Part shown: positions 10,613-21,983 of the stretch, piece by piece | Position numbering within the stretch: position 1 is the first letter of the stretch | Layout: each line of letters begins with the position of its first letter | Assembly: GCA_015680905.1 (NCBI GenBank) | Contig: CM027378.1 | Location: 105,235,501 to 105,299,500, forward strand | Origin: Coptis chinensis | Lineage: Eukaryota; Streptophyta; Magnoliopsida; Ranunculales; Ranunculaceae | DNA: 64,000 nt | Reading direction: 5' to 3' | Translations under genes and position numbers: made by a program | The notes under the pieces: generated by a model | The model's input: the letters and a program-made list of their open reading frames with translations, nothing else | Databases searched by the model: none | Told to the model about the DNA's origin: nothing

Positions 10613-10794
10613 TATGTTATCAGCACATACATGTGGATGATATATTATAAAAGTGGTATAGATTCAAGTTCCACAGACATTAAAAGATATTACAAGAAAA
10701 AATATTACAGAAGTGGTTGAGCAAATGGAAATTTTGACAAGGATAAAAGAAAATAGTAGCAATATTACAAAGTACTCAACAAACAGTACAGAGA

Positions 10795-13250
10795 TCAAGC
10801 TGGAGGGGTATTAAGCAGATCATCTATGTCGCCAAAGTCAGTAGTAATACAAGGGGTAGTATTAGCAGCAATGCAAGAGTTTGTTGTAGTTGTAGCGTCA
10901 GGAATAGGTGGAGTTGCAGTTGGAAGTTCCTCTAGAAGGGCATTATCGGCAGTAAGTCCATGTTCTTCAAGAACAGAACGAGGAACATATGTTCTGAAGG
11001 CTTCCAACCGATCACCAAGAATGTTCAGAGATTCAACAACTTCGTTAAATTCATTATCTGCAGCTTCTGAAGCTTCTTTATAATTTGCTTCTACGCTAGC
11101 AAAGTCTTCGGTAACTTTCTTTAGGAGTTCGACATGTTCTTTCTTCAGAATCTCTGTATGATCGACAATCTTCTGTTGTAAAGTCTGTTCAGCAGTTTCA
11201 ACATTCATTTTCAAGTCATTTTTCAGTTGATTGTTTTCTTTTGTAAAGCAAGTTACTTTCTTGTTCAGTTTCTCAATTTCCAACTGTTGAGTCTCAGCTG
11301 TTTTTTTCAAGCAACCAATGTCACGGTCTTGATGATAGTGAGAGTCAAATTGGCCCAGAGCAGCTACTTTAGCCTAAAAAAGTAACGAAAATAGATAAAC
11401 AGATAGAAATGGGAAATAAAGTCAAGGATATGTGGTTAAGAAAGAAGAATGGATACCTTTTCTATAACATCGCAGAAGTATGTTAAGCATTGTGAGGAGA
11501 GACAACACCCATAGCAATCTTATCTTTTGGAAGAATACAGCTGGAAGATAGCGACACACCTAAATCTTCAGGGGGATTATCAGCAAAAAGCGAGGCAGTT
11601 AAGGGAATATAGTTTCCATCACATAGATGGAATACAGGCTTGAAAAGTTCACTGGTATCAGAAGGAATGGATTCGAGTGTTTGTCCTTCAGCAAGCCCAC
11701 TCTCCCCCCAATTTTTTCATTTCTTGGAACTAGATTGAGTATGGGTATCTTGCGATGAAGTACGAGAGTTGTCTTTAGGAGGAGCAGAATGCTTATCTTT
11801 GGAAGAAGAGGTCCGAATGTCTGATGGTGGAGCAGGATGCTTGTCCTGTGGAGCTTTGGCCGATGTAGTGTCAACAACTTTCTGTTTTCCTTTAGCAGGA
11901 AGTTGGCGACTAACATTTGGGTTCACTGACAATCGAGGGGCCATATCTGTATACAATAAACGATGCTGGTCAAATATATTTTTGTAAAAGCGGATATTCA
12001 TAAAAATCAGGAACTTTTTTTAATTTGGGGAAAAAGATTTGGAGTCATGGTAAGATTGTTATCTAAGTAATCGAAGAAACTTTGGGGAAGACTAGGAGGT
12101 AGTTAATGCAAAGCGAAGGAGAACATAAGAAAAGAAGGATCATTTAGAGGATTTGTTGAAGGAGATTGAGTGGGAATTGGCGACTGACCCATTTTGTGAA
12201 GAGCCCGAATTTGAAGAACATAAAGAGGTGCTCGATAATTTTTGATGTCGGGAAGAGCAACAGTAAGGCAAGGGTTCCCTTCTTTATCAGCCCAAGTTCT
12301 GACATCAATTTCTTCATCAGTTCCTTCTAAGAGTTTAGGCATTCTATCTGAGTTCCCACGAGCTTTTTCAAAATGAGGGAGAAGTACTGAAAATATACAG
12401 AAAGGCTGGGGGTCAGAGTGGGATTCCGATATATATAAATATCCAAGTTATCAAAGTTAAGTCAAAAGGAGGGTATACCTGAAGAATTGAAGACTTGATG
12501 TTTCAGAGGAGGTTTCGCTGGAGGATCGACACTTTCCCAGTCACCCAAAACAATGATGGGATACTTGGTCCATTCCTTGTCGCTTTTACGGTTTTTACGG
12601 ATAATACCCTTGATGGTTGATTTGTTGTGTTTTCTAGGGTAAAAATATCCAAGAAGTTTTTCACCAAATTTATAGTGCCTAAGGATATCGGATAATCTGA
12701 TTCTATCGGCTTCATACTTTTCTGGGGGAAGGTGGCTATTGTAATAATTGCAGATAAACATTAACCTCCAGAAATTCCCCATACCTTGACCAGGGGAAAT
12801 TTTCAGATGGTTTAGCACTTCGCGATCGAGATTGGTCAGAGGAAATCTCAATCCAGCAGCGAGTTGGCCAACAGTGACAATGATCGCTCGTCTGGTGCCA
12901 CTTTGACATTTGGTAAAAGTCCGAGTACCAGCATAGTGTTGTAGATAAAGAGAAGGGGGAATTTGATAAGCAGTCTGAACTAACGCTAGATTGGGTCTTT
13001 TGATGAAGAAAAGGCCGAGTCCATGTTTCCATTGACTTGTATCTTCAACAGTTTTGTGCTCAGATTTTGAGGCAGTGGTTTCGAAAGGATAACAAGAAAT
13101 CCCTTATACAACATAAGACAAATCCCAAGAAGTTTGGGGTCGATTGGGCCTCGAAGAAGTAGAGGCAAGATTATGACTACGGAGTTTATCGTCAGAAGGG
13201 GTTCCTTCACTACTAATGCTATCATCAGAGATGGTATCTTCACTGGCCAT
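10795..13250 (-). pseudogene. Antisense intron-containing gene of Tat element 1
   Basis: Three-part protein read opposite to the element. Exon 1 starts at 13,250 (MASEDTISDDSISSEG, acidic/Ser-rich), reaches VTVGQLAAGLRFPLTNL, NHLKISPGQGMGNFWRLM and NYYN, and ends at a donor near 12,479. An acceptor at 12,387 opens exon 2 (to the stop at 12,103). The middle part (12,000-11,460) is Pro/Ser/Lys-rich and disordered and contains VSLSSSCILPKDKI. A donor near 11,455 and acceptor near 11,374 lead to the last exon, a coiled coil (LEIEKLNKKVTCFTKENN) ending at 10,795. There is an in-frame TAA in exon 1 (near 13,104) and a frame change near 11,700. The N-domain recalls the putative gypsy-type transposon domain (Transposase_28), an inference from pattern. 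Homologous copies lie at 18,247-20,480 and 44,056-46,356. Confidence 0.7.
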
Positions 13251-13303
13251 TGGGAGGACTATAAACAAAGATGCGAGGACAAAGACATTTTTAGTACGGT
13301 CAA

Positions 13304-13306
<3 letters not shown>

Positions 13307-13377
<71 letters not shown>
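13307..13377. repeat. (TA)n microsatellite
   Basis: About 70 bases of nearly pure TA with one interruption, inside the 5' region of the antisense gene. The plus-strand ORF ending here is spurious. Confidence 0.95.
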
Positions 13378-13378
<1 letters not shown>

Positions 13379-13860
13379 GTTATCGAGAAAAATTTATAAA
13401 TAGTCTTATATCAGAAAGTTTGATATACGGGTATAAACAATGGATATATCCGATGGGCAAAACAGTACGATGAGGAATATCTAAGTACATAATCTTAAAA
13501 TGGTAAAATGTAAACTTGTGAACATTATCAAACATTCTATAATATTGTCTATAGTAGTGTAAATACGAACGTGGCCAAACTTACAGTATTCAAATTTCAA
13601 CAACCTTTAAAAACCCTAAAGATAATTATACTGGTCTGAGTTATGGCAAGGTATGGTATAGCAAAACTAACAAAATGCAGGAGGTTACAAACATACCTGA
13701 AAGAGTTGGGGTTCTTTCTAAGAATTTGAAGGCAAGAATGCAACAAAGAAAATCGCGTTCTGGAGAAGATGTGGCATTTGGGAGAAGCTTGAAGTTGTGG
13801 GAAAGATAAACGGTTTGTTTTAAATTTTTGTCTGATAATATGGACCAGGTTGATGTTTGG
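13378..13860 (-). other. 5' region of the Tat 1 antisense gene
   Basis: Non-coding. On the minus strand it contains a perfect donor context, CAG followed by GTATGT (near 13,698), so a 5' UTR intron ending before the ATG at 13,250 is possible. Confidence 0.35.
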
Positions 13861-13864
13861 GCCC

Positions 13865-13877
13865 AAATTTATATAAC
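13865..13877 (-). promoter_or_regulatory. Candidate TATA box of the Tat 1 antisense gene
   Basis: The minus strand reads GGTTATATAAATTTGG (TATA core at plus 867-875 of this kilobase), about 50 bases inside the polypurine tract and about 620 bases upstream of the antisense ATG. Confidence 0.45.
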
Positions 13878-13922
13878 CGCTTCTCGAAAAATTGAAATTT
13901 TTGAGTGAAATTTCAAATTTTC

Positions 13923-14205
13923 GAGAGGGGGCGATGTAGTGGGCAAATACCGTGCCTAGAGATATTATAACTGATATTTCGAAACTTGAAACATTGACAT
14001 AAGGGTCAATGTTTTGGTATATTTCGTGGTTATGTTCAAATATTTGCAGGTATTGAACGGGAAAGAGAAGGAAGAAGACAAGGGACACGTGTCAGAGATT
14101 GGATGGGTCAAAGCTAAATCAGGATACTATATAAAGACTAGAAGAGCAAGAGAAGATTCATTAGTTGATGGTCAGAAAAATCATTAGAAACAGGAGAGAG
14201 AAAGA
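13923..14205 (+). mobile_element. Polypurine tract and start of 3' LTR, Tat element 1
   Basis: The purine tract gagagggggcga (13,923-13,934) is followed by TGTAGTGGGCAAATACC, a TG-initiated LTR start. The second Tat element has the same arrangement (gagagggggc before TGTGTCAACC at 21,157). Downstream are a G-box palindrome, gacacgtgtc (14,084-14,093), and a TATA box, ctatataaag (14,127-14,136). These are plausible U3 promoter parts driving the plus strand. At about 14,210 the LTR passes directly into the pol of the second element. Confidence 0.6.
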
Positions 14206-16658
14206 GTGAGAAAAAAGAGAGTCACATACCGCGGCATAGAAGCGAACCCGGATCAGATTAGGGCGTTGATAGAGTTGCCATCACCGCAGAATGTGAAGGA
14301 AGTTCAGAGGCTCGCTGGTAGGGTCGCGGCTCTCAATAGGTTCATATCCAAGTCTTCGGACAAGTGTTGGCCCTTGTACCTATTATTAAGGAGGACGAGC
14401 GACTTCCAGTGGACTGAGGCATGTGAAAGGGCGTTCCAGGAATTGAAAGGATATTTGGGCAAGGCTCCGATCTTGTCGCGGCCAGGGCAGGGAGAAAAGT
14501 TGTACTTGTATTTGGGGGTTTCAGAGTGTGCGATTAGTTCAGTACTGATAAGGATAGTGGGAAAGGCAGAGAGGTCGGTGTACTTCCAAAGCAAAACCAT
14601 GCTGGATGCCGAAACTAGGTACAGTAGGATCGAAAAGTATGCCCTGGCATTGGTCTTCTCAGCACTAAAGTTGAAACCATACTTCGACGCTCATTCGGTA
14701 GTGGTGGTGACTAATTTGCCACTCAAGCAGGCGTTGAAGGCCGAGAAATCAGGAAGAATGTTGAAGTGGGCCGTGCTGCTCAGCTCTTATGAGATCGAGT
14801 ACCAAGCCAGAACCGCAGAAAAGGCTCAGGCAATGGCAGAATTCCTGGCTAAATTCCCGGCAGAGGACCCCACCTGGGGGGAAGAGATGGTGATGGAACA
14901 AGAGACAGACCAAAATCACAACCCCTTAGATCCGTGGGACATGCGAAATGGTTGGAGGGTATTTGCAGATGGATCAGCCACGGATACTGGGAACAAAATT
15001 AGGGTGGTGCTGGTCACGCCTGAGAACACTTGCCTGGAGTTGTCAATGAAACTGGGATTCGCGGCGTCGGACAACGAGTCTGAGTACGAGGCAGTAATAG
15101 CGGGGATGGATCTGGCCAGGGATTTGGGTGTGCGGGAGCTCACAGTATATTTAGATTTGAATGTATGTCAAGTCAACGGGGGATTTGCGGCACGGTGCCC
15201 TCGGATGGCCAAATATCTAGAGGTGGTGCAGAGAAGGGCAGAAAAGTTTGAGAAAATTAGCTTTGCCCATCTAGGCAGGGGAGAGAATAGGCACGCCGAC
15301 GCTTTGGCTTACGTGGCCGCAATGCTTCCTAGGACAGAGGGGAGGTTTATCGAAATCCGGGTGCTAAGCATACCAAGCACCACGGAGGACGAAGACGTGT
15401 GCCTGACCACCGAGCAAGAGCAGGGGTGGATGGAACCTATCAAGCGTTACTTGTCAGGGATAGATACCGGGGACAAGGATGAGAAAAGGAGAATGGAACA
15501 GAGGTCAAGAAGGTACATTCTGACAGAAGGGGAGTTGTATCGGAGGAACGTCAGCGGACCACTCCTGAGATGCCTGGGACTGCAGCAGGCACAAGAGGTG
15601 TTGGGAGAAGTTCACGAAGGAGGCTGTGGAAGCCACTCGGCAGGGAGGACGACGGCTCATCGGTTGCTATCTCAGGGGTACTTCTGGCCCCACATGAAGA
15701 GAGATGCGACTGAGTATGCCAAGAGATGCCGGAAGTGCCAAATCTTTGTGCCGCTGATACACTCACCTGCAGAACCGTTGCACAAGGTCTTCAGCCCTTG
15801 GCCATTCGCTATGTGGGCGTTGGATATTGTCGGACCCCTGCCCATGGCCAGTGGCAAGTAGAGGTTTATGCTAGCCGTGACTGACTATTTTACAAAATGG
15901 GTTGAGGGCGAGGCTTTGCAGCTGGTCAAGGAGGAACAGGTGAGAAAGTTTTTGTGGGAAAATATAATATGCCAGTTTGGGCTGCCGCACATTATTATCG
16001 CGGACAACGGGACTCAGTTCACAGGGGGAAAAGTGAAGGCCTTCGTCCAGGCCTATCGAGTGAAACAAGGTTTTTCAGCCCCATACAATCCTGAGGGGAA
16101 TGGTCAGGCGGAGTCTTCCAACAAGGTGATCATGGACAATTTAAAGAAAAAGCTTGAAGAGCGCAAGGGGTGTTGGGCAGAGGAGTTAAATCATGTACTA
16201 CGGGCGTATCGCACTACGCTGCGGACTTCTATAGGGGAATCTCCCTTCTCAATGGTCTACGGGGTGGAGGCGGTGATCCCAATAGAGATGGTGGCCCTGA
16301 CGACCAGAACCAAGGCTGTAGAGGCAGGAGTTAACAAAAGACTTCTGGCCGAGGAACTGAATCTCACAGAGGAGAGGAGAGACACTGTGCGCATCCGTTT
16401 GGAAGAGTATCACCGCAGATTGCAGAGACAGTATAACAAGTAGGTGAAGCCGCGGACATTCCGTGTGGGGGATCGGGTGCTTTGGAGAGTGACCCCAGCC
16501 ACCAAGAAGGAGACAGACAGAAAGTTGGGACCCAACTGGGAGGGACCCTACACCGTGGTGGAGGAAGGGACGTCGGAACCTACAGGCTGCAGACACCCCA
16601 AGGGGAGAGCATCAAGCGGCCATGGAACATCCGGATGCTGAAAGAATTCCATGAATAA
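14206..16658 (+). pseudogene. Tat-lineage pol: RT connection, RNase H, archaeal-type RNase H, integrase
   Basis: One frame runs from 14,206 to about 16,570 with only two stops, both TAG (15,859 and 16,441), and a frame slip near 16,580; the true end (RPWNIRMLKEFHE) is at 16,658. Order: RT thumb/connection (VQRLAGRVAALNRFISKSS); RNase H (ETRYSRIEKYALALVF); a second, archaeal-type RNase H typical of the Tat/Ogre lineage (VFADGSATDTG, NESEYEAVIAGM, ENRHADALAYVA); integrase zinc finger (GRTTAHRLLSQGYFWPHM, CRKCQIF); integrase core with Asp in ALDIVGPL, Asp in IIADNGTQF and Glu in GNGQAESSNK; C-terminal FRVGDRVLWRV. The RT catalytic core, protease and gag are missing. It is followed by a satellite and an antisense gene. 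Confidence 0.92.
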
Positions 16659-16855
16659 CTTGTACTATGAGTACTTTCAATTAAAGAAAATTGTATTTGC
16701 TTCATTCAAGCTTTGTAATGCTATTTTGAATTTGTTATTATGGTAATGAAAGCGATAATCAATTTTTCCCATCTGATGAATGTGAATTCGTTCATGTGTG
16801 TTAGGCCAGGAGCAGCGGATAATGGGTTTTACATCAATGATGGAATTTGTAGTGG
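16659..16855. other. Short spacer after pol
   Basis: About 200 bases of AT-rich sequence between the end of pol and the satellite. No gene. Confidence 0.5.
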
Positions 16856-17938
16856 ACTTGGGGGCACGCTGAGTGGCTCGAGCTTGCTCGACGGCTCTCA
16901 ACATCTCCTTAATCAACTTGGGGGCAAGCTAAGTGGCCCGAGTGTGCTCAGCTACCCCTAACATCTCCACGGTCAACTTGAGGGCCCATTGAGTGGCCCA
17001 GGCTTACTCGGTGGCCCTCAACATCTCCTTAATCAACTTGGGGGCAAGTTGAGTGGCCCGGGAGTGCTCAGCTACCCCCAACATCTCCACGGTAAACTTG
17101 AGGGCCTGCTGAGTGGCCCGGGCTTACTCGGCGGCCCTCAACATCTCCTGGAATCAACTGGGGCAAGGCCGAGTGGCCCCGGCATGCTCGGCTACCCCAA
17201 CATCTCCACGGTCAACTTGAGGGGCCGGCCGACCGGCTCCGGGCTTACTCGGCAGCCCTCAACATCTCCTGAATCAACTTGGGGGCAAGCTGAGTGGCCC
17301 GGGCATGCTCAGCTACCCCTAACATCTCCACGGCCAACTTGAGGGCCCGCTGAGTGGCCCGGGCTTACTCGGCAACTCTCAACATCTCCTTAATCAACTT
17401 GGGGCAAGCTGAGTGGCCCGGGCGTGCTCAGCTACCCCCAACATCTCCACGGCCAACTTGAGGGCCCGCTAAGTGGCTCGGGCTTACTCGGCGGCCCTCA
17501 ACATCTCCGGAATCAACTTGGGGGCAAGCTGAGTGGCCCGGGCATGCTCAGCTACCCCCAACATCTCCACGGTCAACTTGAGGGCCCGCTGAGTGGCCCG
17601 GGCTTACTCGGCAGCCCTCAACATCTCCTGAATCAACTTGGGGGCAAGCTGAGTGGCCCGGGCATGCTCAGCTACCCCCAACATCTCCACGGCCAACTTG
17701 AGGGCCCACTGAGTGGCCCGAGCTTACTCGGTAGCTCTCAACATCTCCTTAATCAACTTGGGGCAAGTTGAGTGGCCCGGGTGTGCTCTGCTACCCCCAA
17801 CATCTCCACAGCCAACTTGAGGGCCCGCTGAGTGGCTCGGGCTTACTCGGCGGCCCTCAACATCTTCTTAATCAACTTGGGGGCAAGCTGAGTGGCTCGG
17901 GCATGCTCAGCTACCCCCAACATCTCCACGACCTGCAT
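16856..17938. repeat. 120-bp dimeric satellite, nine copies
   Basis: Nine dimers at an almost exact 120-base spacing (ctcaacatctcc near 16,897 and every 120 bases to 17,858). Each dimer has two related 60-base halves: one with ggcccaacttactcggcgg-like sequence and cttaatcaacttggggg, the other with tgctcagctacccccaac and ctccacggtcaacttgagg. As 120 is a multiple of three, frames stay open: plus-strand ORFs repeat a 40-residue Gly/Leu/Pro unit (QLGGKLSGPG, SYPQHLHGQL). The minus strand repeats an Ala/Arg-rich helix-like unit (RATQRAPK). Indels break both. The position after pol matches the 3' UTR repeats known in Tat elements. Confidence 0.93.
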
Positions 17939-18246
17939 ACTCAATGGCCTCCTGGAGATAAACGCCGCGGTGAAACAAGGCAGTAACAAAAAGAAAAGAA
18001 ACAAAAGAAAAGAAAAAAAAAGGAGGGGTGGCAACACAATACGGAAGATGAACACTTAAATTGCTGAGAGTTTGCACAAGGCATAAGCAACACCGAAATA
18101 GGGACCCACTGCAGTCTGCTGGGAGTACCCAGAAATCCAAACCCAGGGGTTGAAACCAAAAAGTTGAAGTATCAAAATATCAGATACAGATAATGCAAAT
18201 GGCTTGGCCAACAAACAAAAAGAAACTTAGGCACACTTTATTGCGG
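17939..18246. other. Spacer between satellite and antisense gene
   Basis: Includes a purine-rich stretch (17,990-18,025). No gene is supported; the frames listed on the minus strand are repeat tails. Confidence 0.4.
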
Positions 18247-20480
18247 CTAGCCCGAGGCATCAGATGGCAGACCGCCCTTCTCCGTCCCGTCAGCGGATCC
18301 ATCCACATCGATAGGGGAAGAAGACACCCCAGGAGGGGCGGCGGCCTCCGTCTCAGGAGCAGGGGATACGGGAGCGGGATCAGTTGAAATCAAAGCAGGA
18401 GGTGGGTCAGGGAGAAGACGCTCGGCGGTAGCAAGAGCTTCCAGCTGCTGCTTCAGTTCCTGGGCTATCTTTTTGGCAATAAGGTCCTTGAAGTGTTCAG
18501 CAGCTCCTTTCAGCGACTGCTCCAAGTCAGCCTGGGCGGCAGCCCTGTCAGCCTTCCTCTGATTTTCCAGCTGAGACGCGACGCCTGCCACATAATCCTT
18601 ATAGACTTTCTCAGAGTGTTGGAACTCCTTGTGGTGTTTGAGGGCAGCGAGACGAGCCTCATCCCGCTCTTTCTCAAGTTGGGCACATTTTGCTTTCCAC
18701 CCATTAGGCCCATGAATCTCGACTTTCACAGAGTCAAATGCCTCCAGGGTATTGGTTAGGCCACGAATCACATATCCCACGTCCAGGCTTAGCTGAAGAT
18801 ACAAGTCAGGTTAGAGAACAAGGAATAGGAAAGAAAGGAAAGAGAGAGATGAGATGCGTACCCATTCCCAGCCTGTATAGATCGCTGCTCGGTGAGAAGC
18901 GAAGGAGCCAGAATCCCCATACACATGGTCCCTAGGGAGATGGGAGCTGAAGAAGAGGGATGCAGCCACTGCTAGGTTATCCAGAGCGGAGTCACGTGTG
19001 GTGACATCGCGGTCCCTGGCTTTGAATTGAGGGTGCCAGAGCTCCGCGGGCTCGTTGGGCAGAGGACCAATTTGGATCACCTCTTTACCAGAGCGGCGGG
19101 AGGATGGCCGCGACAATGAAGGCCTAGAGGATGGTGCGGGGGTAGTAGGAGCTGTAGTCTTGGCCTTCTTAGCAGGAGGGCCCTTGACGGCTGCATTGGC
19201 GGGCGCATCGCCATCAGAATCGTTGTCCCACAGCTTGAGTTTGGTGACGTCCATGTTGTCAGAATTGCCTGCAGGGGGAGCAAAATCGTTGTCCCAGTCA
19301 GCTATGGAAGAGTAGGATCGGGGGGCAGTAACAAAGGGGACTGTGGAAGAACTACTGGAGGGCTTACGGGTCTGAGAGGTTGCGGCCTTGCGGGCTAGTG
19401 CTTGACTGTGGGAGATCTTGGTGGTGTACGCAAAGGACCGATGAGTGGTGGGTTTCACCTTCCGTTTCTTGGGGAGAGACGGTTTGAGTTTCCTCTCTTT
19501 TGGCGGGGGCAAAATGTATAGAGGGCCGCGATATTTACCAATATCTTTTCGGGATGGATCTCGGAGGAGTGGACTCCGCTTTGTCGGGGTCAATGCCGAG
19601 GACGTCGCACTGGCTGTCCCCTAGGCTGCGGAGTCTGGTGAAAATCTCCAAGGTGACACCAGTGTAGATCTGGGAGTGGGAATCCGGGTTCCAACCTGAA
19701 AAGAGAAAACAGAGATATGTCAAGGGGATGATAGTAAAGGAAACCAACAAAGCATTCAACTCGACTCACCGCGGCGGATAAAATGGGAGTGCCTTAAAGA
19801 CAGTTCAGGGGGAAGAGCGGCGGAGGAGAGGTAGTTCCCGCATTAACGTAGAGGGATAGTGATGCCAGACCTTGTCGGAGGAGGTGACGCGGATAACGAA
19901 AGACTTCTTCTACGGACGCACGCAGAAGGATTGGTACCCCATGCTCCTGAGCTTGGTGCTCTTCTTGATAAAATAGTGGGAAATGATGTCTTGAATGGAT
20001 ATGGGAGGGGTGTTCGTGGTATTGTAGTAGTTGGCACCGTACATGATTCGCCAGAAGTTATCGATGCCTTGACACGGCAGAATGTTGAAATGGTTGCAGA
20101 CTGCAACATCTAGCATGGATAAAGGGAAGCGGAGACCAGCCGCTATTTGCCCCACAGTTACTACCCCCGGAACCTTGGTTCGGCAGCACTAGATGAGGGA
20201 AATGGGTGACCCTAGGCACATGTTCTAGGACTACATCCTCGGGGATGTCGTAGGCCGCCCTTACCTCGGCCAGATTAGGTCTGCGGTAGTGGGATGGAGG
20301 AGGAGGCAGTGCAGAAGGTCTACCTGAAGTGGATGGAATAGCAGCCCCAAGGGTTGGCTATGTGGAAATAGATTCTGGGTGATCCGCGGAGGGACCGGAA
20401 GATCCCGATTCCGCCGCAGAGTCGGATGATCGGGAGGTCGGGACACAGATCTAGTAGATCCGGCGGTGGAGGATCCGCCA
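18247..20480 (-). pseudogene. Antisense intron-containing gene of Tat element 2
   Basis: Same protein as in elements 1 and 3. N-part (20,480 to about 19,770): Ser/Pro-rich start, then RRPNLAEVRAAYDIPEDVV, TVGQIAAGLRFPLSMLD, NHFNILPCQGIDNFWRIM and YYNTTN. A donor at the Arg/Gly junction (GCGG followed by GTGAGTCG near 19,770) and acceptor TTTCAG near 19,696 lead to GWNPDSHSQIYTGVT. The middle exon (19,593 to about 18,862) is Lys/Ser/Pro-rich with an acidic peak (LKLWDNDSDGDAP) and SALDNLAVAASLFFSSHLP. A further donor and acceptor near 18,860-18,790 lead to the coiled-coil exon (VGYVIRGLTNTLEAF, AQLEKERDEARLAAL) ending at 18,247. Frame changes occur in the N-part and near 19,580. The function is unknown; the acidic and coiled-coil parts suggest a binding or scaffold protein. 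Confidence 0.72.
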
Positions 20481-21142
20481 GGGTTGAAGCCATACATGAT
20501 ACCAGCGTAGGGTGAACCAGATAGACTATGGGGCGGGTAAGAGAGATGGAGGAGCAGTGGAAAGAAAGGGATGGTCGGGAAGTGGGCAAGAACCAGAACA
20601 AAGAAAAATAAAGAGAGAAAGAAAATGACGACCCACCTACTTACACTATCAAGAAAAAGAAACGGAGAAGGAAGAGCGCAAACCTGAGTCGAGGAGATGT
20701 TCCGCGCGTGTAGCGAATGAGATATGCGAAGGGAGCCTCACCGGAGATGAAATGGCAGGTGTGAGGAATAGTTTGGAGACACAAGAAAACGCGAGAAAAC
20801 TAGAGAAGACAAGAGTTGAAGGGACAGTTTGAAGAGTGAGAAGTGAGGAGTCAAGAAGAGGAAGGAGTGCAAAATAAAGGCTTTGGGCGGGATTAGAGTA
20901 GTCAGGGGCAAAATGGTAAAAGGGGGGAGGCACATGTGAAAAGGAGGGCCATTGAGGAACAAACGCGTGGCATCGTGAGAAACGAGGAGGTAGGGCTAGA
21001 TAGGCATGCGCCGCAGGACACATGCCTAGGGACACGTGGCCAGGATCTGGTGGTCAGGGCAGCAGGCAGCGTGAAGGTCAGAAAGATTCGAGTGTGTGAT
21101 GGGTGACAAGACAGCGTGATGGTCTGACACATGCCTACGAAC
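20481..21142. other. 5' region of the antisense gene up to the polypurine tract
   Basis: Non-coding. The phrase gggcaaaatggtaa (near 20,905) also occurs at 46,670 in front of the third copy, so this promoter-side region is conserved between elements. A weak TATA-like motif (minus strand CCTTTATTTTGC near 20,875) is the only core-promoter candidate. Confidence 0.4.
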
Positions 21143-21640
21143 CGAGAGGGGGCATTTGTGTCAACCCCTTTTTGGGCTATGAAGATGACATGTCTGCCGG
21201 CCCTAGGTAACATAAGAACCAGAGGGAGCGAAGCACCGTATCGGGGATGTGGTTCTGCAAAAGTGGAAGAGCCGTACGACAGCATGTGACAAAACAACGC
21301 GGTCAGAGTCAAAGGGGAGGCATCTTAACAAGAGAGGAACGGGAGGCATAAGTGCGGGGCCACGGAAACCTAAAAATATAGGTGTGCCAAGATGGACCAA
21401 AGGATAAAGGGGGATCAACGGCTAGGAAGGAAGGGGGGTAGTATAAAGAGGAACAGTGGAGGAAAGGAAAGGGGGAAAGAAAAAGAGAAAAAAGGGGAGA
21501 GAGGAGAAAAAGAGGGAGAAAGAGAGTATTAGGACATAGAACATTATAGGTTGTAAGTTATGTTCATACATTTTCCTTATATTATCCACGTGCTTACCTC
21601 TTACTTTTAAACTGCACATAGTTTGTTCAAGATATACAAG
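21143..21640 (+). mobile_element. Polypurine tract and 3' LTR of Tat element 2
   Basis: The purine tract gagagggggc (21,144-21,153) is followed by TGTGTCAACCCC at 21,157, read as the LTR start. A plus-strand TATA box (gtataaagagg, 21,441) is followed by a long purine-rich leader. The right end is uncertain (about 21,600-21,640) because no clear CA end with a target duplication was found. Sequence further right belongs to a host gene fragment. Confidence 0.6.
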
Positions 21641-21983
21641 TCATCACGTCCGCCTTTTGTTACATTAATTAACAATCGATTTTGACTTTGAAGAGGCCAA
21701 TAGTCACATGCCAAGCACACTTTTTCATCTTTGTATTATAGGAAGAACTCTTCTGATTTCCACTGCCTTTTGTGTTACCCATGTCATTCGATGGATGCTA
21801 GCATTCATAGTTGTGCTGCAGTTACAAATGGGATTTTATTTATAGTAAGATAATGAATGAACTGCTTACTTGCCATCTATTGGATTTTGATTCTCTAAAC
21901 ATATGTTCATCCTAACTCAAAAGTTGGTATATGATCTCATGATCAGCATCCCGCTAGGCTGAAAGTTGATGGAATAATTGTAG

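Noticed and set aside
13597..14088. 163-codon minus-strand ORF
   Set aside because: Covers the TATA box, polypurine tract and LTR start; composition is not protein-like and it does not match the antisense genes of the other Tat copies.
14304..15857. Minus-strand ORFs opposite to the Tat pol
   Set aside because: Shadows of the well-supported plus-strand polyprotein.
16989..17986. Gly/Pro/Leu repeat protein on the plus strand
   Set aside because: It is the 120-bp satellite; frames break at units with indels and there is no start or non-repeat domain. Kept as a repeat only.
20649..21418. Several minus-strand ORFs rich in Ser, Pro, Leu and Phe
   Set aside because: They lie upstream of the antisense gene and in the LTR, share nothing with the third copy at protein level, and overlap one another.
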